This document shows, in pieces, positions 20,265 to 31,311 of a stretch of DNA of 64,000 nt; positions within the stretch are counted from its first letter, which is position 1, and every line of letters starts with the position of its first letter. The notes beneath the pieces were generated by a model. It was not told the DNA's origin and searched no databases. It saw only the letters and a program-made list of their open reading frames with translations. This stretch comes from Diphasiastrum complanatum (Eukaryota; Streptophyta; Lycopodiopsida; Lycopodiales; Lycopodiaceae): contig CM055111.1 in assembly GCA_029204225.1 (NCBI GenBank), positions 8,125,267-8,189,266 on the forward strand. Direction: 5' to 3'. Made by a program: the position numbers and the translations under genes.

Positions 20265-21937
20265 GGATGTGCTGTACAATTTCCCTCACGAGGAAGTAGA
20301 ATTTAAGGAGCTCGAAAACCTTGGAGATGACCAAGAAGTAGAGGAAATAACTCTGGCAGACCAAATAATAGAAAGGTGTATTGAGCTGCAAACATTGTGG
20401 GACAAGTTTCAAGCACCGATTAGGTTTCAAGATGAAATGTTGCAAGTCTTATTTGGAGACATGGGTGGAGTAAGAGCCAAAAAGAAAAATAATGGCAAAA
20501 AAAAACCCGAGCCTTAGCAAACTTTTGGTACACTCCCATCAGATGGGGATTTCGATGGAGTGAGGATTTCAACTTGTTGGAATCAATTAAATAATATGTA
20601 TCTGGGGCTAGGTATGATTCAAATACAATGCTTCAAGCTATGTACTGGCTCCAAAGATGGCCCACACGATCTCGAGGTGCTCCAACCTAGTGCAGAAGAT
20701 AACTATGCTAAAAACTTGTTGTATTAATAGCCTATGCAAGGAAGATGCACAAAAAAAGAAAATACTGAAGCATGATTGTTTGTCATGTTGCGAGAAGTGC
20801 GTAAAGTGTAGTATGCCAAGGAAAGACATGGTGGTCCTTAACCATGCTCCCATTTGCTTGCAGTTGCAATCCATGACAAAAAGTAGAACACTTTGCTATG
20901 AATTATTGAAGATGTGGCGTAACAAAGAGCGATGGTTGGGGAAAGACCTGAAAGAACACCCTGAACAAATATACAAATTTTGGGATGGTGAAAAGTGTAG
21001 AGCAACACAACAATGTTGGGATCCAAATTCATTTTATGAACTGCCAATAGTTTGTAAAAAGCCTTATTGCAAAAAGAGTTATGCAGCATTTCCCAACAAG
21101 TCTCAGGCACTCCAAGATGGTTGGAATGGAAAACTATATGAATTTTCTTGCAAAAAGTGTCGTTCTTCTATTCGGTGTGAAAAGAATATGTGCAAGGTAA
21201 GCTATATGACCCATTTGCATTGAGATAGTGATTTGTTTTTTTTTTTTTGTAAAATGTTGCATATAATGGGAATTATGTGTAATGTGGTAGGGTGATCCTC
21301 ACAACTTTGCTTTGCTTTTGCATTGGGATGGTTTTCAAGCATCTTGAATCAACATTCTTAATTCTGGAAAAAGCTCTACCAAAAAGATTCTACTAGTTTT
21401 GTTCATTCCTTTCACTTGCAAGAAGCTTATTAAAAGCTCGGTTGATGTCCTTGGGGCTTTCATGAGACCACTTGTGGATAAATTGGAGTATCTTTTTGTA
21501 AGTGGTGCTGAGCTATACTACAACTATCCTCCCGACGATACTTTTGGCTATTCGTCAAAAATTTCCAAGCATTGTCAACTACATGCCATGTTGATGATGG
21601 TAATAGGCAATCATCCTGCCCAATGTAAAACTGGTCTCCTCAAAGATGGTGACCAAGCTAAAGCTCAAGCTACCTTTGAAAATCAGCCTGAAAACTGTAT
21701 AGGGCACTATTTCTATGGTGGAAATAGATATCAAGCTAGATATCCTCCAACCAAGCGACTAATTTCTGAAATGGTAGAGGCCTTATCTCGATCAAAGAGG
21801 GCATGTACCCAAGCTTAAAAAGAAGAAATACTAAGAGGTGCTGGACTATTAGGAGAGTCAACTCTTTAAAGGTTGTATGAATTGTATGGCTTCAATCTAT
21901 CAATAGATTTGGTTTATGATGTCACGCACATCTTTCT
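20265..21937 (+). pseudogene. CACTA-superfamily transposase copy X1 (truncated)
   Basis: Decayed copy of a transposase related to tnp2/Transposase_21 (including the KDZ/Plavaka-like branch). In order it shows: acidic N-terminus EVEEITLADQIIERCIEL (20330-20390), a Lys-rich stretch, DGDFDGVRISTCWNQLN (20548-20600), CCEKCVKCSMPRKDM (20787-20830), ICLQLQSMTKSRTLCYELLK (the PxxLQ-type segment), IYKFWDGEKCRATQQCW (20968-21010), then HWDGFQ (21321-21340; compare DGFNPF). Next come LGAFMRPLVDKLEYLFVSG (21455-21510), LHAMLMMVIGNHPAQCKTG (21580-21636) and GHYFYGGNRYQARYPP. A 94-bp GT-AG intron (21197-21290) is shared with copy X2. X1 has a 4-bp insertion at about 20730 and in-frame stops, and it is cut at 21937 by gypsy sequence. 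Confidence 0.75.
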
Positions 21938-22510
21938 CATTCAAAGGCAAATGCGATAATTCAATATTTAGAATCTGGACTGCATGGTCATCCACATAAA
22001 TTTGATCTTTCAAGAACCAAAGATAAATTTTATTACTAGAATCCTTCAAATATTCAACAACTTCTAAAGTAGAAACCATAGGATCAAAAGGCCTATTTAC
22101 ATCGCCTTTTAGCTCAAACAACGAGCCCTTATAAAAAAAAGAAATACTATGAGTAACATAATCCTTTATTAAAGACTCATTTTTAGAATAAAACCATTCT
22201 TTTCTTAAGATTATGTCTACGCTATCCAAATTCATGATATGACAATCTAGTGGTTCAACATAATCCTGAATCTAAAGTGGCAGCTGAGGAACATCCCAAG
22301 CTTGCCGATCTTCCCTGACGCCATTTTCACCACATACAAGTGATTACTTGGTGCGGTAGCCGCCTTGAGCTTTTGCACCAGCTTAGCATTTATGAAGTTA
22401 TGTGTGGAACCATCATAAAAAAGAACAGTCACAGTTTGGTGTCCTACGACTCCATTCATACGAATGAGATCGTGGGGGCCAAAAATAGTGGTATTAAGGG
22501 ATAAGTCAAC
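21938..22510 (-). pseudogene. Gypsy G2 protease region
   Basis: Minus-strand homologue of 5972-6510. LFYDGSTHNFINAKLVQKLK and VVKMASGKIGKLG at 22300-22450 are in one frame with gag. The lower part (MNLDSVDIILRKEWFYSKN, 21900-22235) follows after a break. The element stops at 21938, where X1 transposase sequence begins, so its RT and integrase are gone on this side. Confidence 0.8.
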
Positions 22511-23469
22511 AAAAGAAATATTAGAATTACCTGGCGCTTTAAAGGATTTAAGTTGCTTTCCAGATTTCTTTTGCTTTTTCTTTGGACAATGTTTTGGAAG
22601 ATGCCTCTTCTCCATATAGGAAAAGCACAAGTCGCTGATTCTCGCGCTGTCAAAATCTGCGCGATCCAACTTGACGCGCTTTTTCCCGCCTTGGGAATCG
22701 GTGTCCGTCTTGTCTCTGCCCCGCTTCTTGAAAAATTTCTTTTCTTTTTGTTCAGCCTTGGGCATACTTTGCTCCTTGCGAGAGGCAAAATCGGCGTCAT
22801 TGAAGATTTTTGCAAAGCGAATTGCATCCTCGATAGTTTGCGGTTGGTTATGCCGCACTTCTAGTTGAAATTCTTTCCAAAGCCCCAATATAAAGTGTAG
22901 TTTTAATAGGATAGGATCGATTCGCAAAGCAAATCGGGGTAAAATCTCCTGGAATGCTTGGATATAGGCATCTAATGGCCTAGTACCCATCTGCACGGTG
23001 GTGAAACGCCGCCAATGCTCAAAGTCATCCAACACCGAAAGCAAAGTCATTTTAAAGGCTTCTTGAAACGCATCCATGTAGAAAAGGCACCAGCCCTCTC
23101 CTTCAGATCTTGCCACCAAGTAAACGCCTTGCCGCGTAAAAACATGAGAGAAGAAGCGATATTTGTACTATCAGGCACATCGTGCATGGAAAAATGACTA
23201 TTCCACCGATCGAGCCATGACAATACCACATCGGGAAGCCGGACCTTCTTTTCACCTGAAAAGAATTCCGGATTAAACATTGGATCAACACCAGCAGACC
23301 GCGAGTGCGTTGAAGAATGCCACTCTTGCTCGGTCACGGCATGCTTGGCTTGCATGTCCAAGATTTGGTTTTGCAACAAGTTCAAAGCCTGAACAAGTTG
23401 ATTAGTATCTACATCAGGAGGAGGTGGTGTTGAAGACGGTCCTTCACCCAAGAGCATAGCAGGATCCAT
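22500..23469 (-). pseudogene. Gypsy G2 gag
   Basis: Begins MDPAMLLGEGPSSTPPPPDV at 23469. It has the same capsid-like motifs as the 7.5-kb copy (FFSGEKKVRLPDVVLSWLDR, FLRGKAFTWWQDLKERAG), the same frame-change zone near 23050-23120, and a CCHC knuckle CFSYMEKRHLPKHC (about 22605-22645) in which the second Cys is Tyr and the Gly is Arg. The knuckle is therefore damaged. From 23119 the frame runs open through gag into the protease, so it is better preserved than G1. Confidence 0.87.
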
Positions 23470-23721
23470 GGGACGCTAAGGAAGGAGACAAAGAAAAAAT
23501 GACAAGAGCTTTGCAACAAAATGGCTTAGAGAGCTTGAGAGAACTACTTAAGGAGACTAGGCCACAATTAAGCTCCTCAATGATGGAAATGGAGCCTTTA
23601 CCCCCCATCTCCCTCCTTTGCCTTCCTAAAAAGCGTTGCTGGGTGGCGGGCCTGCACCCCCAAGCCAAGGAACAAGAAGCATGAAAGTAGAGTGAGAGCA
23701 TGGCAATGAATCAACCACAAA
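23470..23721 (-). other. Gypsy G2 leader
   Basis: Between the LTR and the gag ATG. On the minus strand the sequence after the LTR reads TTTGTGGTTGATTC, which does not match the initiator-Met tRNA primer complement. No confident primer-binding site was found. Confidence 0.5.
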
Positions 23722-24066
23722 TGTTAGGAGTAGGGCGAGTTTGGCCTCCTTACATAGAGCCTAGAACTGCGTGTGCACATAGACATGCAAGGTCCTAATT
23801 CCCCTATACATAGATTCATCTAGAATAGAGTCTCTATGCATGGATCCTCTATTCGGAGAATTGTTATTGATAACTCTACACATGCATACACTGTCTCATA
23901 CCTTGTACTAACTCCATTTAGTGTGTTTTGGGCCTCACAAGGATATTAGTTACTTCTGGGTCACGTTCAGTATGACGTGGCATACCTAACAGCTTGATTC
24001 ATTGGAGTGCTATGTATCCAAGAGTAGGAGTATACTGAATCCTATGTATAGGTCATGGACATAGCA
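23722..24066 (-). repeat. Shared gypsy LTR, G2 locus
   Basis: On the minus strand it runs from TGCTATGTCC (TGTTATGTCC in the sister copy) to CTCCTAACA, about 345 bp, with inverted TGTTA/TAACA-type ends. A PPT and pol lie on its 5' side, and a leader with gag on its 3' side, the same arrangement as at 7.7-8.0 kb. Confidence 0.8.
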
Positions 24067-24078
24067 TTTTCCCCCCCT
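24067..24078 (-). promoter_or_regulatory. Polypurine tract, G2 locus
   Basis: Minus strand AAGGGGGGGAAAA immediately before the LTR start. Confidence 0.75.
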
Positions 24079-24079
24079 T

Positions 24080-27000
24080 GAACTGCTTCTGTCCTCAAAA
24101 GTTGAACTTTGGAAAATTCTTCTCTATGCTATCAACTCTCTCCCATGAATCATCGTCCTCAGTACAGCCTTTCCACCGAATTAGGCACTCAGAGATAGAT
24201 CGATTTCTCAATTGTTTATCTCTGGTTCTGAGCACTTTCTCAAGTTCCAAAGGTACACTAAGCAACAAATCTTTCAAATGGGATAAATGCTCATCCGATC
24301 CAGCTGTATCACCTTCATGTGAACTTAGTTTCAAACGACTTACATGAAATACTGGGTGTGCATCCGATTTTCCTTGAAGATCGAGTTCATACGCCAAACA
24401 ACCAATTCTACGTACAATCTTGAACAGTCCACAAAAATGGGTGGACAGATTGTAATGCTTCCCTGTACATAATGTCTTACAATATTTTGGAATCCTAAGG
24501 TATACCCAATCATCAACTTTGAAATATCTTGGAGATCTCTTAAAATCCGTATAGTGTTTAGCTCTATCCTGAGCACTACAGATACTATCTTTAGCCACTT
24601 GCAACATCTCTTGCATATCATGCAGGAAATCAGCAACCTTCTGGATAATAATAGACTTCATCTGAACATTTACTGGAGATCTAGGTTGAAAACCATACAT
24701 ATGGATAAAAGCTTAACATGTAGCAGAATGTTTTCTACTATTATATGCAAACTCAACCAGTGGGAGGTAATCTTCCCAATGAGATTTCCTATGAGAAAAC
24801 GTTCTCAAAATAACTTCCATAGTTTGATTAGTCCTTTCTGTCTGGCCATCTGATTCAGGGTGATCAGAAGAACTTAAACTCAGAGAATTTTCCAATTTAT
24901 GGAATACTACTGACCAAAAGTGACCTGTGAACTTAGGATCTCTATCACTAACAATGTCACTTGGAAAACCATACAATCGAAATAATCTTTCAACAAAGAT
25001 CTGGGCTAAATCAGAAGCCTTTATAGTCGACTTTACTGGTATGAAAGCATCTATTTTTTAACCGATCCACTACAACCCAAATAGAATCATTTTGTCGTTG
25101 GGTCTTAGGAAGTCCAACTACAAAATCCATAGATATGCTTTCCCATCTCTTATCAGGGATATCTAACGGATGCAACAAACTACCAGCCTTATGGCGTTCA
25201 GCCTTTGCTAGTTGATAGGGCTAGAATTTAATAACATATGACTCGACATATGGTTTGAGCTTTGGCCAATAAAACTCTCTTTTAACCAAGTCCAAAGTCC
25301 TATGTATACCGGGATGTCCTACACAGGGTATGTCATGACATTCAAACAAAATCCTGCGTTTGAGCTCCTCATCCCCAGGTACACAACAAATAGCAATCCA
25401 TCTCGAATGGTAAACTGTCCCACAATCTTCTTATCTTTCTTTGTTAGTTGAGTCCCCTGTGAACTTGACTCAACACCGTCTACATTTCTTTTGGTCCGAA
25501 CAATGCTCCAAATATGACCAGAATGAGAGTCTGATTCATATTTTCCTCTCAGCGAAAGATATAGATCCGTGAAAATCTGGGTAAATGACAACTCGTTCAA
25601 TTCACCAATCGATTAAGAGCATCTACAACTTAATTAGAGTTGCCTCTTATGTAATGTATTTCATGATCAAATTTTTGCATTAATTCAGCCCATCGAGCTT
25701 TCCTCCCCCGAAGATCATGTTGATTGCAGAAATACTTAAGAGGTTGGTGATCCGTATATAGTATAAACTTACTACCATACAAGTAGTGGCGCCAGGTTTT
25801 AAGTGCATGGATTACTGCAAACAATTCCTTTTCTTGCGTAATATAATGCAACTGAGGACCAGTGAATTCTTTGCTTTCAAACGCTAGTGGCCTATCCATT
25901 TGTAATAGAATCGCTCCAATTGCAATATCACTTGCGTTAGTTCTCACGATGCAAGGTAAGTTTGGATTTGCAATTTGTAACGGACTTTTTCTTTCTATTA
26001 ACAATCCCTTTTGTCAGATTATTGAGTGGTGCTGCTACCTTAGCATAATCCTCAATAAATCTCCTAAAGAAAACAATATATCTTAAAAATGATTTTACTT
26101 GCTTCACAGTTCCTGGAATTGGCCACTCAATCACAAACTTGATTTTATCCTCGTCAATCTTGATCCCATTAACTGTGATTTTAAGACCAAGATAAAGCAA
26201 TTCTTGTTTAAAGAATTCACACTTGGACTCTTTAGTGTAGAGTAACTCCTGTCGGAGTTTCATCAAAACGATTCTCAGGTGCTCTATGTGTTCCATAAAG
26301 GTTTTACTGTAGACAAGAATATCATCTAGGAATACCACCACAAACTTCCCCAAATACAGACAAAATAAATCTTTCAAACATCGCTGGTACATTCATTAAG
26401 CCAAATGGTAATACTAAGAATTCATAATGACCAAATCTAAAACAAAATCATGTCTTCTTCCGACTAAATTTTTATTTGATGGTACCTTGTCCTGAGATCT
26501 ATCTTGGTGCACTACTGAGCTCCACCCAAGCGATCTACAAGGTCATCCATCCTGGGTAACGGATATTTATTCTTCACAATCACTTTATTTAAGCCCTTCT
26601 AATCCACACACATGTGGAAACCTCCATCTTTCTTCGCTTTAAGAAGAACATAAGCGCCCCATGGTGATTTACTAGGATGTATATGTCCCATCCTTAGATA
26701 ATTTTCTATTTGATTTTAAATCTCTATCTCCTCTTTATGAGAAAACCTATAAGGTTTTCTAGAGACAGGTTGACAACCTGGAATTAACTCAATCTTGTGG
26801 TCTACTGACCTAGATGGTGGTAAACCACGAGGTAATTCAGATGATAAATCATCCCTAAAGTCATTTATGATCTGTTCTTTCATTGCTTGTTTGTGATCTA
26901 AATCTACCAAGTTAAGAATGGATGAGAATTCACAACCATTTAGATACATTTCAGGAACATCCACAACTGGAATAGCAAAAATAGAATAAAACTTCATACT

Positions 27001-27380
27001 GTGAATAGTCCAATGCTTCCATTTCATTAACTGTAGAAATTTTATCCAACGGACAAAATTTCTACAGTTAATGAAATAACACCCTCCTTGAAAGTGAGAA
27101 TATGCCTCTCAACATCATTTATCAGAGACAACGATTTACTAAATAACTATTCATATCCTAAAATTAAATCAGTGCAGGCTAGGTCTAAAACATGAAAATT
27201 AACTAATTCTATGTGTCCTTGTATCAAAACTGGGAGCTTCGGGACTTTTACATTCCAAGTCTCCAACTCTGCTCCTGAAGCTAGATAAACTTTATATCTA
27301 TGATTGCTAGCTTCAGTTTCGAAGCTAAGTTTTTGCACAAGATGAGAATTAATAAAATTATGAGTTTGAACCATTGTCCA
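24080..27380 (-). pseudogene. Gypsy G2 pol: protease, RT, RNase H, integrase, C-terminus
   Basis: Longest gypsy pol in the window. From the 5' side it shows a second protease (THNFINSHLVQKLSFETEA, DLACTDLILGYE; 27147-27374). RT follows, with DHKIELIPGCQPVSRKPYRF near 26780, MCVDWKGLNKVIVKNKYPLP near 26580, and the active site FVVVFLDDILVYSKTF near 26310-26350. RNase H follows (IVRTNASDIAIGAILLQMDR, FILYTDHQPLKYFCNQHD; 25630-25990). The integrase HHCC region and core reach DRDPKFTGHFWSVVFHKLEN and SDHPESDGQTERTNQT (24780-24975), then the C-terminal barrel VFHVSRLKLSSHEG and a chromodomain-like end CLIRWKGCTEDDDSWERVD (24110-24190). There are several frameshifts and stops; gag and the 5' LTR are missing at 27380. 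Confidence 0.88.
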
Positions 27381-27439
27381 ATAGAATACTCAGTTCTTGA
27401 TCTTTGCTTGTGCCAGTTAAACAGAAAGCTCATTAGGCA

Positions 27440-27640
27440 AGAAAGTAGTAGTACCTCATCAGAAATCCTGGGGCAATCAGATATGCCCAATGTCCGCCCA
27501 TCTGGCCCTATGACCCGCAACAAGTGAGCCCTAACCCTGGTGAGTGATCTCGTGAAGTGACCACCGCAATGCAAGCATCTCCATTTGCGGGTGCCTGAGC
27601 CATGGTGTGTGCCCACATCCCCGTCGATAAGCTCAACCTC
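27440..27640 (-). pseudogene. BED-type zinc-finger fragment
   Basis: The minus strand reads GTRKWRCLHCGGHFTRSLTR, then VRAHLLRV, then GISDCPRISDEV. This is the BED finger pattern (W-x-C-x2-C ... H ... C) found at the N-terminus of plant hAT transposases and related proteins. Nothing recognisable as hAT catalytic domain follows, because the frame runs into gypsy protease DNA. It may be an exon captured next to the gypsy insertion or the relic of a hAT element that the gypsy split. Confidence 0.6.
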
Positions 27641-27649
27641 GGCCCAAAG

Positions 27650-28500
27650 GCCTCAGTCCCGCACTGGCATCGTATCAACACGACCCTAAACCTACAAACA
27701 ACAAATAATCAAGCAAACGTTCAGTAGGAAAAAAAATACATTGCATTGAACAACATTACCGAGCTCAAATAGAGCTCAAAATACCAGAGCATACATCAGA
27801 ACAATTCCAGTTTACACATTATATCAAGTGCCAAAGAAGAACATGAGATTAGGGCATGGGATAGAATAATTTCTGTATGAGGGATAACAGGCCACTGACA
27901 TTAGCGTTGGAGTCCGTGCAGGCATAAAGAGTGCAGTGTGGGCCTAAACTGCGCCCCTAGCAGATGTTTGCACAATGGTCCACGCCTAAACCCTAAAAAG
28001 TATGGAATCAGGACATGAAAATTGAAATTTGTGATACGAATGTAGACGGACGGAACGAAAGTCATAGGAGTCTGTGCAGGCATGTGGAAATGCATTCTAG
28101 GCTCAGACATCACCTCACTCGGTTTCCAACAAGTCATTTTGTGAAAATGGCAAAAATACACAATCATTTGGAATGTGGTGTTCAAATCTCGCTAGGCGTG
28201 CTGTAACGGTTGAAACTGACGCTGTAGGAATCATTGTGGGCGTGAAGAAAGGTGGTCTAGAGCCAAACTACGCTCGATTTGGTTGCCTACAGCTCAATGT
28301 CAACAATTGCAAAAAATCAAGCCTACACTTACCAAATATCAAAAATTGGTCGTTTCGCTCTCCACGAAGCTCAAACCCACCCGGCACCAGATGCCTGCCA
28401 ACTATTCACTTGCGATGATCGGACGCCCACAGCTCTCAGAAAAAAAATTGGCCTCCTGCACTGCTGGCGCAGTTCTGTCCGCGAGGAGGAGGCCCGAAAT
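27650..28500. other. Unassigned DNA between BED fragment and copia-2
   Basis: Short frames only, none recognised. Two loosely similar blocks (GTGCAGGCAT... near 27913 and 28074) suggest an old internal duplication. Confidence 0.4.
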
Positions 28501-28502
28501 TG

Positions 28503-28636
28503 TGAAGAATTGAAAAAGATTATCAATGTTAGATATAGGGGTCTTATGTTTTTTACATCAAGCATCTAGGTGTAGGATGTTGATAGGAATAAATTTGGCA
28601 TAGATGGCAAATTATGCATTTCCACTTGTAATGCCA
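28503..28636 (+). repeat. Copia-2 left 134-bp terminal repeat
   Basis: TGAAGAATTG...TTGTAATGCCA, TG...CA ended, and matched at the same length by 31178-31311. It is followed by AGAATCAGGTGCTC, which only loosely resembles an initiator-tRNA primer site. It is either a short true LTR or the surviving part of a longer one. Confidence 0.65.
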
Positions 28637-29222
28637 GAATCAGGTGCTCAGACACATGTGAGGAACATCCAATTTCAGTTTGGAAGTTCTCTCTCATGCT
28701 TGATCCATTTATCTTGCTTGATAGCTTGTTTTAAAGCTATTTTTGTCTAGTTTTTGATGCAATCAATTTCATTCCATTTGGTTGAGCCAATCAGAAGTTA
28801 TAAGCTTTTTAAGAGGGTTAGGTAGGGCACCTAGACCTGGGTGGACACATTTGGTTTGGTCAAGAGATTGCTTGGTTGATCCAAAATCACAGTTGTATGC
28901 TTGCCAATCTCATCTATATGTGATCTAGGCACTGTTTTGAGATCTTAGCCATTTTGTTTCATGCAATATCACTGTATTTGAGTCAAATTTGGTTTCTTAG
29001 AGTACTTCACACGTGCTAAGAGTGTTTGATCCTAACTTTGCCTATACTCCATCATTTGATGTGAAATAGATCTTGTTTTAGAGAGATTTGTGTAGCTAGT
29101 GAGAATCAATTCACAGATAGTTGCAAGATCTTTCATAGGAGGAGATAGTACTCTATTATTGGATCCTATTGAGAGTGTGTAGCAACATTTATTGTTCATC
29201 ATTTGAGTTTTCTTCACTTCAA
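28637..29222 (+). other. Copia-2 leader
   Basis: About 586 bp of non-coding DNA between the left repeat and the gag ATG. No features were resolved beyond the weak primer-site-like start. Confidence 0.5.
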
Positions 29223-30375
29223 ATGTCTTCAGTGGGTTCATCCTTGTTGGAACCAAGTGAAAGATTGACCACTTCAAACTATTCAATTTGGAAAATGAGG
29301 ATGGAGTCCATCTTGATCCTTCAAGACGTGATGGACACAGTTCTTGGCCTTGAAGAAGAACCACAAGTTCTTCAAGAGGTTCAAAAATACAAAAAGAGAG
29401 CTAGGATGGCTCTCCACTACATTAAGATGAATGTCTCTAATGAGATGTTGAGGGAGATAGGTACTTGTAAAACAGCCAAAGAAGCTTGGGATTGTCTCAA
29501 GACTATCTATGAGGCTAAGAATACCTCTAGGCTTCTCACGTAGGAATCAAATCTTTCAAAGCAGCCAAAAGAGTGATGAGAGTGCATCTAGTTATGTTTT
29601 GAGAGTAAAAGATATTCATAGAGAACTTGCTTGTGTTGGTGATTCCATCAATCAAAATGAGCTAGTTCACGTCATTCTCAATGGCTTGAGAAGTGAATTT
29701 GATAACCTTGTCCAATCCTATGCCATTAAGGAGGAGCTACCAAGTTTGCAGGCTCTCCAAAGTGTGCTAATTTCGGAAGAATCAAGACAAGAGTACAAGC
29801 TCTTGAGGATGGACAAGCTTTCTCTCACTCATAATCATGGCAAAGCTCTCTTTGCCAAGGATAAGCACAAAGGGAGGAGCAAGAACCAACATCAACAATC
29901 CTCAAGCAAGGACAAAGTCAAATCCAAAGACAAAGATGAGGAGGAAGATGATTGCTCTAATGCTTCATCATCCAAGCTCAAGAAGAAGAAGATCAAATGC
30001 TTTTATTGTGGCAAGAAAGGTCATTATGCCACCAATTGCTTCAAGAAGAAGAATCAACTCAAGCAAGCCAACATTACCAATGAGAAGGAAGACACTATTG
30101 CAAGTGATGGAGAGGGATATCTTATGGTCTCTAGTTTCTCATCTACTCCTTTCAAGAAGGACGACCTATGGTATATTGATAGTGGAGCCTCTTCACATAT
30201 GTGTAGCTCCAAGGACTCTTTCTCTTATATTGCACCTTATGATGGAGTCAAGAAATCAATATATACTACAAATGATTTTGAATGTCCTATTGAAGGCATA
30301 GGGAACATTCCCTTGAAGCTTGCATCCTCTAAAATTCTTTCTCTCTCTAAAGTCCTTTATGTACCTAAGCTTTAG
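29223..30375 (+). pseudogene. Copia-2 gag and protease
   Basis: Starts ATG at 29223 (MSSVGSSLLEPSERLTTSNY, SIWKMRMESIL), a typical copia gag N-terminus, through CKTAKEAWDCLKTIYEA to about 29540. A frameshift near 29540 moves reading to SSYVLRVKDIHRELACVG and ELVHVILNGLRSEFDNLV. A Lys-rich linker follows, then the CCHC knuckle CFYCGKKGHYATNC (29998-30040) and protease DLWYIDSGASSHMC (30167-30206) with FECPIEGIGNIPLKL and KVLYVPKL, then a stop at 30373-30375. Apart from the one shift the frame is open for about 1.1 kb, so decay is recent relative to neighbours. Confidence 0.88.
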
Positions 30376-31160
30376 ATATGCTCACTCTATGTTGAAAAAA
30401 TTCCATATGAAAAATTCTAAGAGCATAGATACTCCAATGATCCTAATGAAGGTGATGAAAGATCCTTTGAGGACATCACACTTTTTAGGAGTCTTCTAGG
30501 CTCCTTGATTTGGCTTACCATTACTAGGCCCGATCTAAGTTTTTGTGTGCACAAATTGAGTCAATTTATGCAAGATCCTAAGATCCATCATTGGAAGATG
30601 GCCAAGAGGATACTAAGATATGTATCTTCATCTAGTGATTATGGTCTACTCTATAAATGTGAAGATCTATCCATTATTGGCTACTCGGATTCGGACTCTG
30701 CAAGTGACAAGATGGATTGAAAGTCTATTAGTGCATACACTATCTTTCTTGGAGGCAATCTAATATCTTGGCTTTCCAAAAAGCAAGATACTATATCTCT
30801 CTCTTCATGTGAGGCCGAGTACAAAGCACTCACTACAACTACCAAAGAAGTACTTTGGATCAAGAGGTTATTAATGAGCTAAAGTGCATCAAGGAGGATG
30901 ATCTACCAATGATCAAGTGTGATAACAACTCGGCCCAAGCTCTTGCCAATAATCCCATATTTCATGCAAGAAGCAAGCACATAGAAGTGGCACACCATTT
31001 TGTGAGAGAAAAGCTTATTGGAGGAGAAATCTATTTGGAGCATGTCAACTTGTCCTCTTGTATTGCCAATCTACTCACCAAGCCTTTGAGCAAATGTGCT
31101 TTCATCAAGCATATATCTAATCTTGGAGTTATATCAAGATCAATGCTCAAATCTTCATAG
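30376..31160 (+). pseudogene. Copia-2 RT tail and RNase H
   Basis: Directly after the protease the sequence jumps to the RT thumb (YAHSMLKKFHMKNSKSIDTP). It continues SLIWLTITRPDLSFCVHKLS, KMAKRILRYVSSSSDYGLLY, GYSDSDSASDKMD then a stop, NLISWLSKKQDTISLSSCEA-EYKAL, HARSKHIEVAHHFVREKL and IANLLTKPLSK. All of integrase and the RT palm, including the YVDD block, are deleted at about 30375. The element is therefore a non-autonomous deletion derivative of about 2.8 kb. Confidence 0.88.
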
Positions 31161-31177
31161 ATAATTTTTTAGGAGCG

Positions 31178-31311
31178 TGAAGAATTGAAAAAGATTATCT
31201 ATGTTAGATATAGGGGTCTTATGTTTTTTACATCAAGCATCTAGGTGTAGGATGTTGATAGGAATAAATTTGGCATAGATGGCAAATTATGCATTTCCAC
31301 TTGTAATGCCA
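31178..31311 (+). repeat. Copia-2 right 134-bp terminal repeat
   Basis: Near-identical to 28503-28636 and of exactly equal length. It is preceded by TTTTTTAGGAGCG, a poor polypurine tract. The 5-bp flanks (AATTG on the left, CTATT on the right) do not match as a target-site duplication. Confidence 0.65.

Noticed and set aside
28503-31311. A 5-bp target-site duplication for copia-2
   Set aside because: The left flank AATTG and right flank CTATT do not match.
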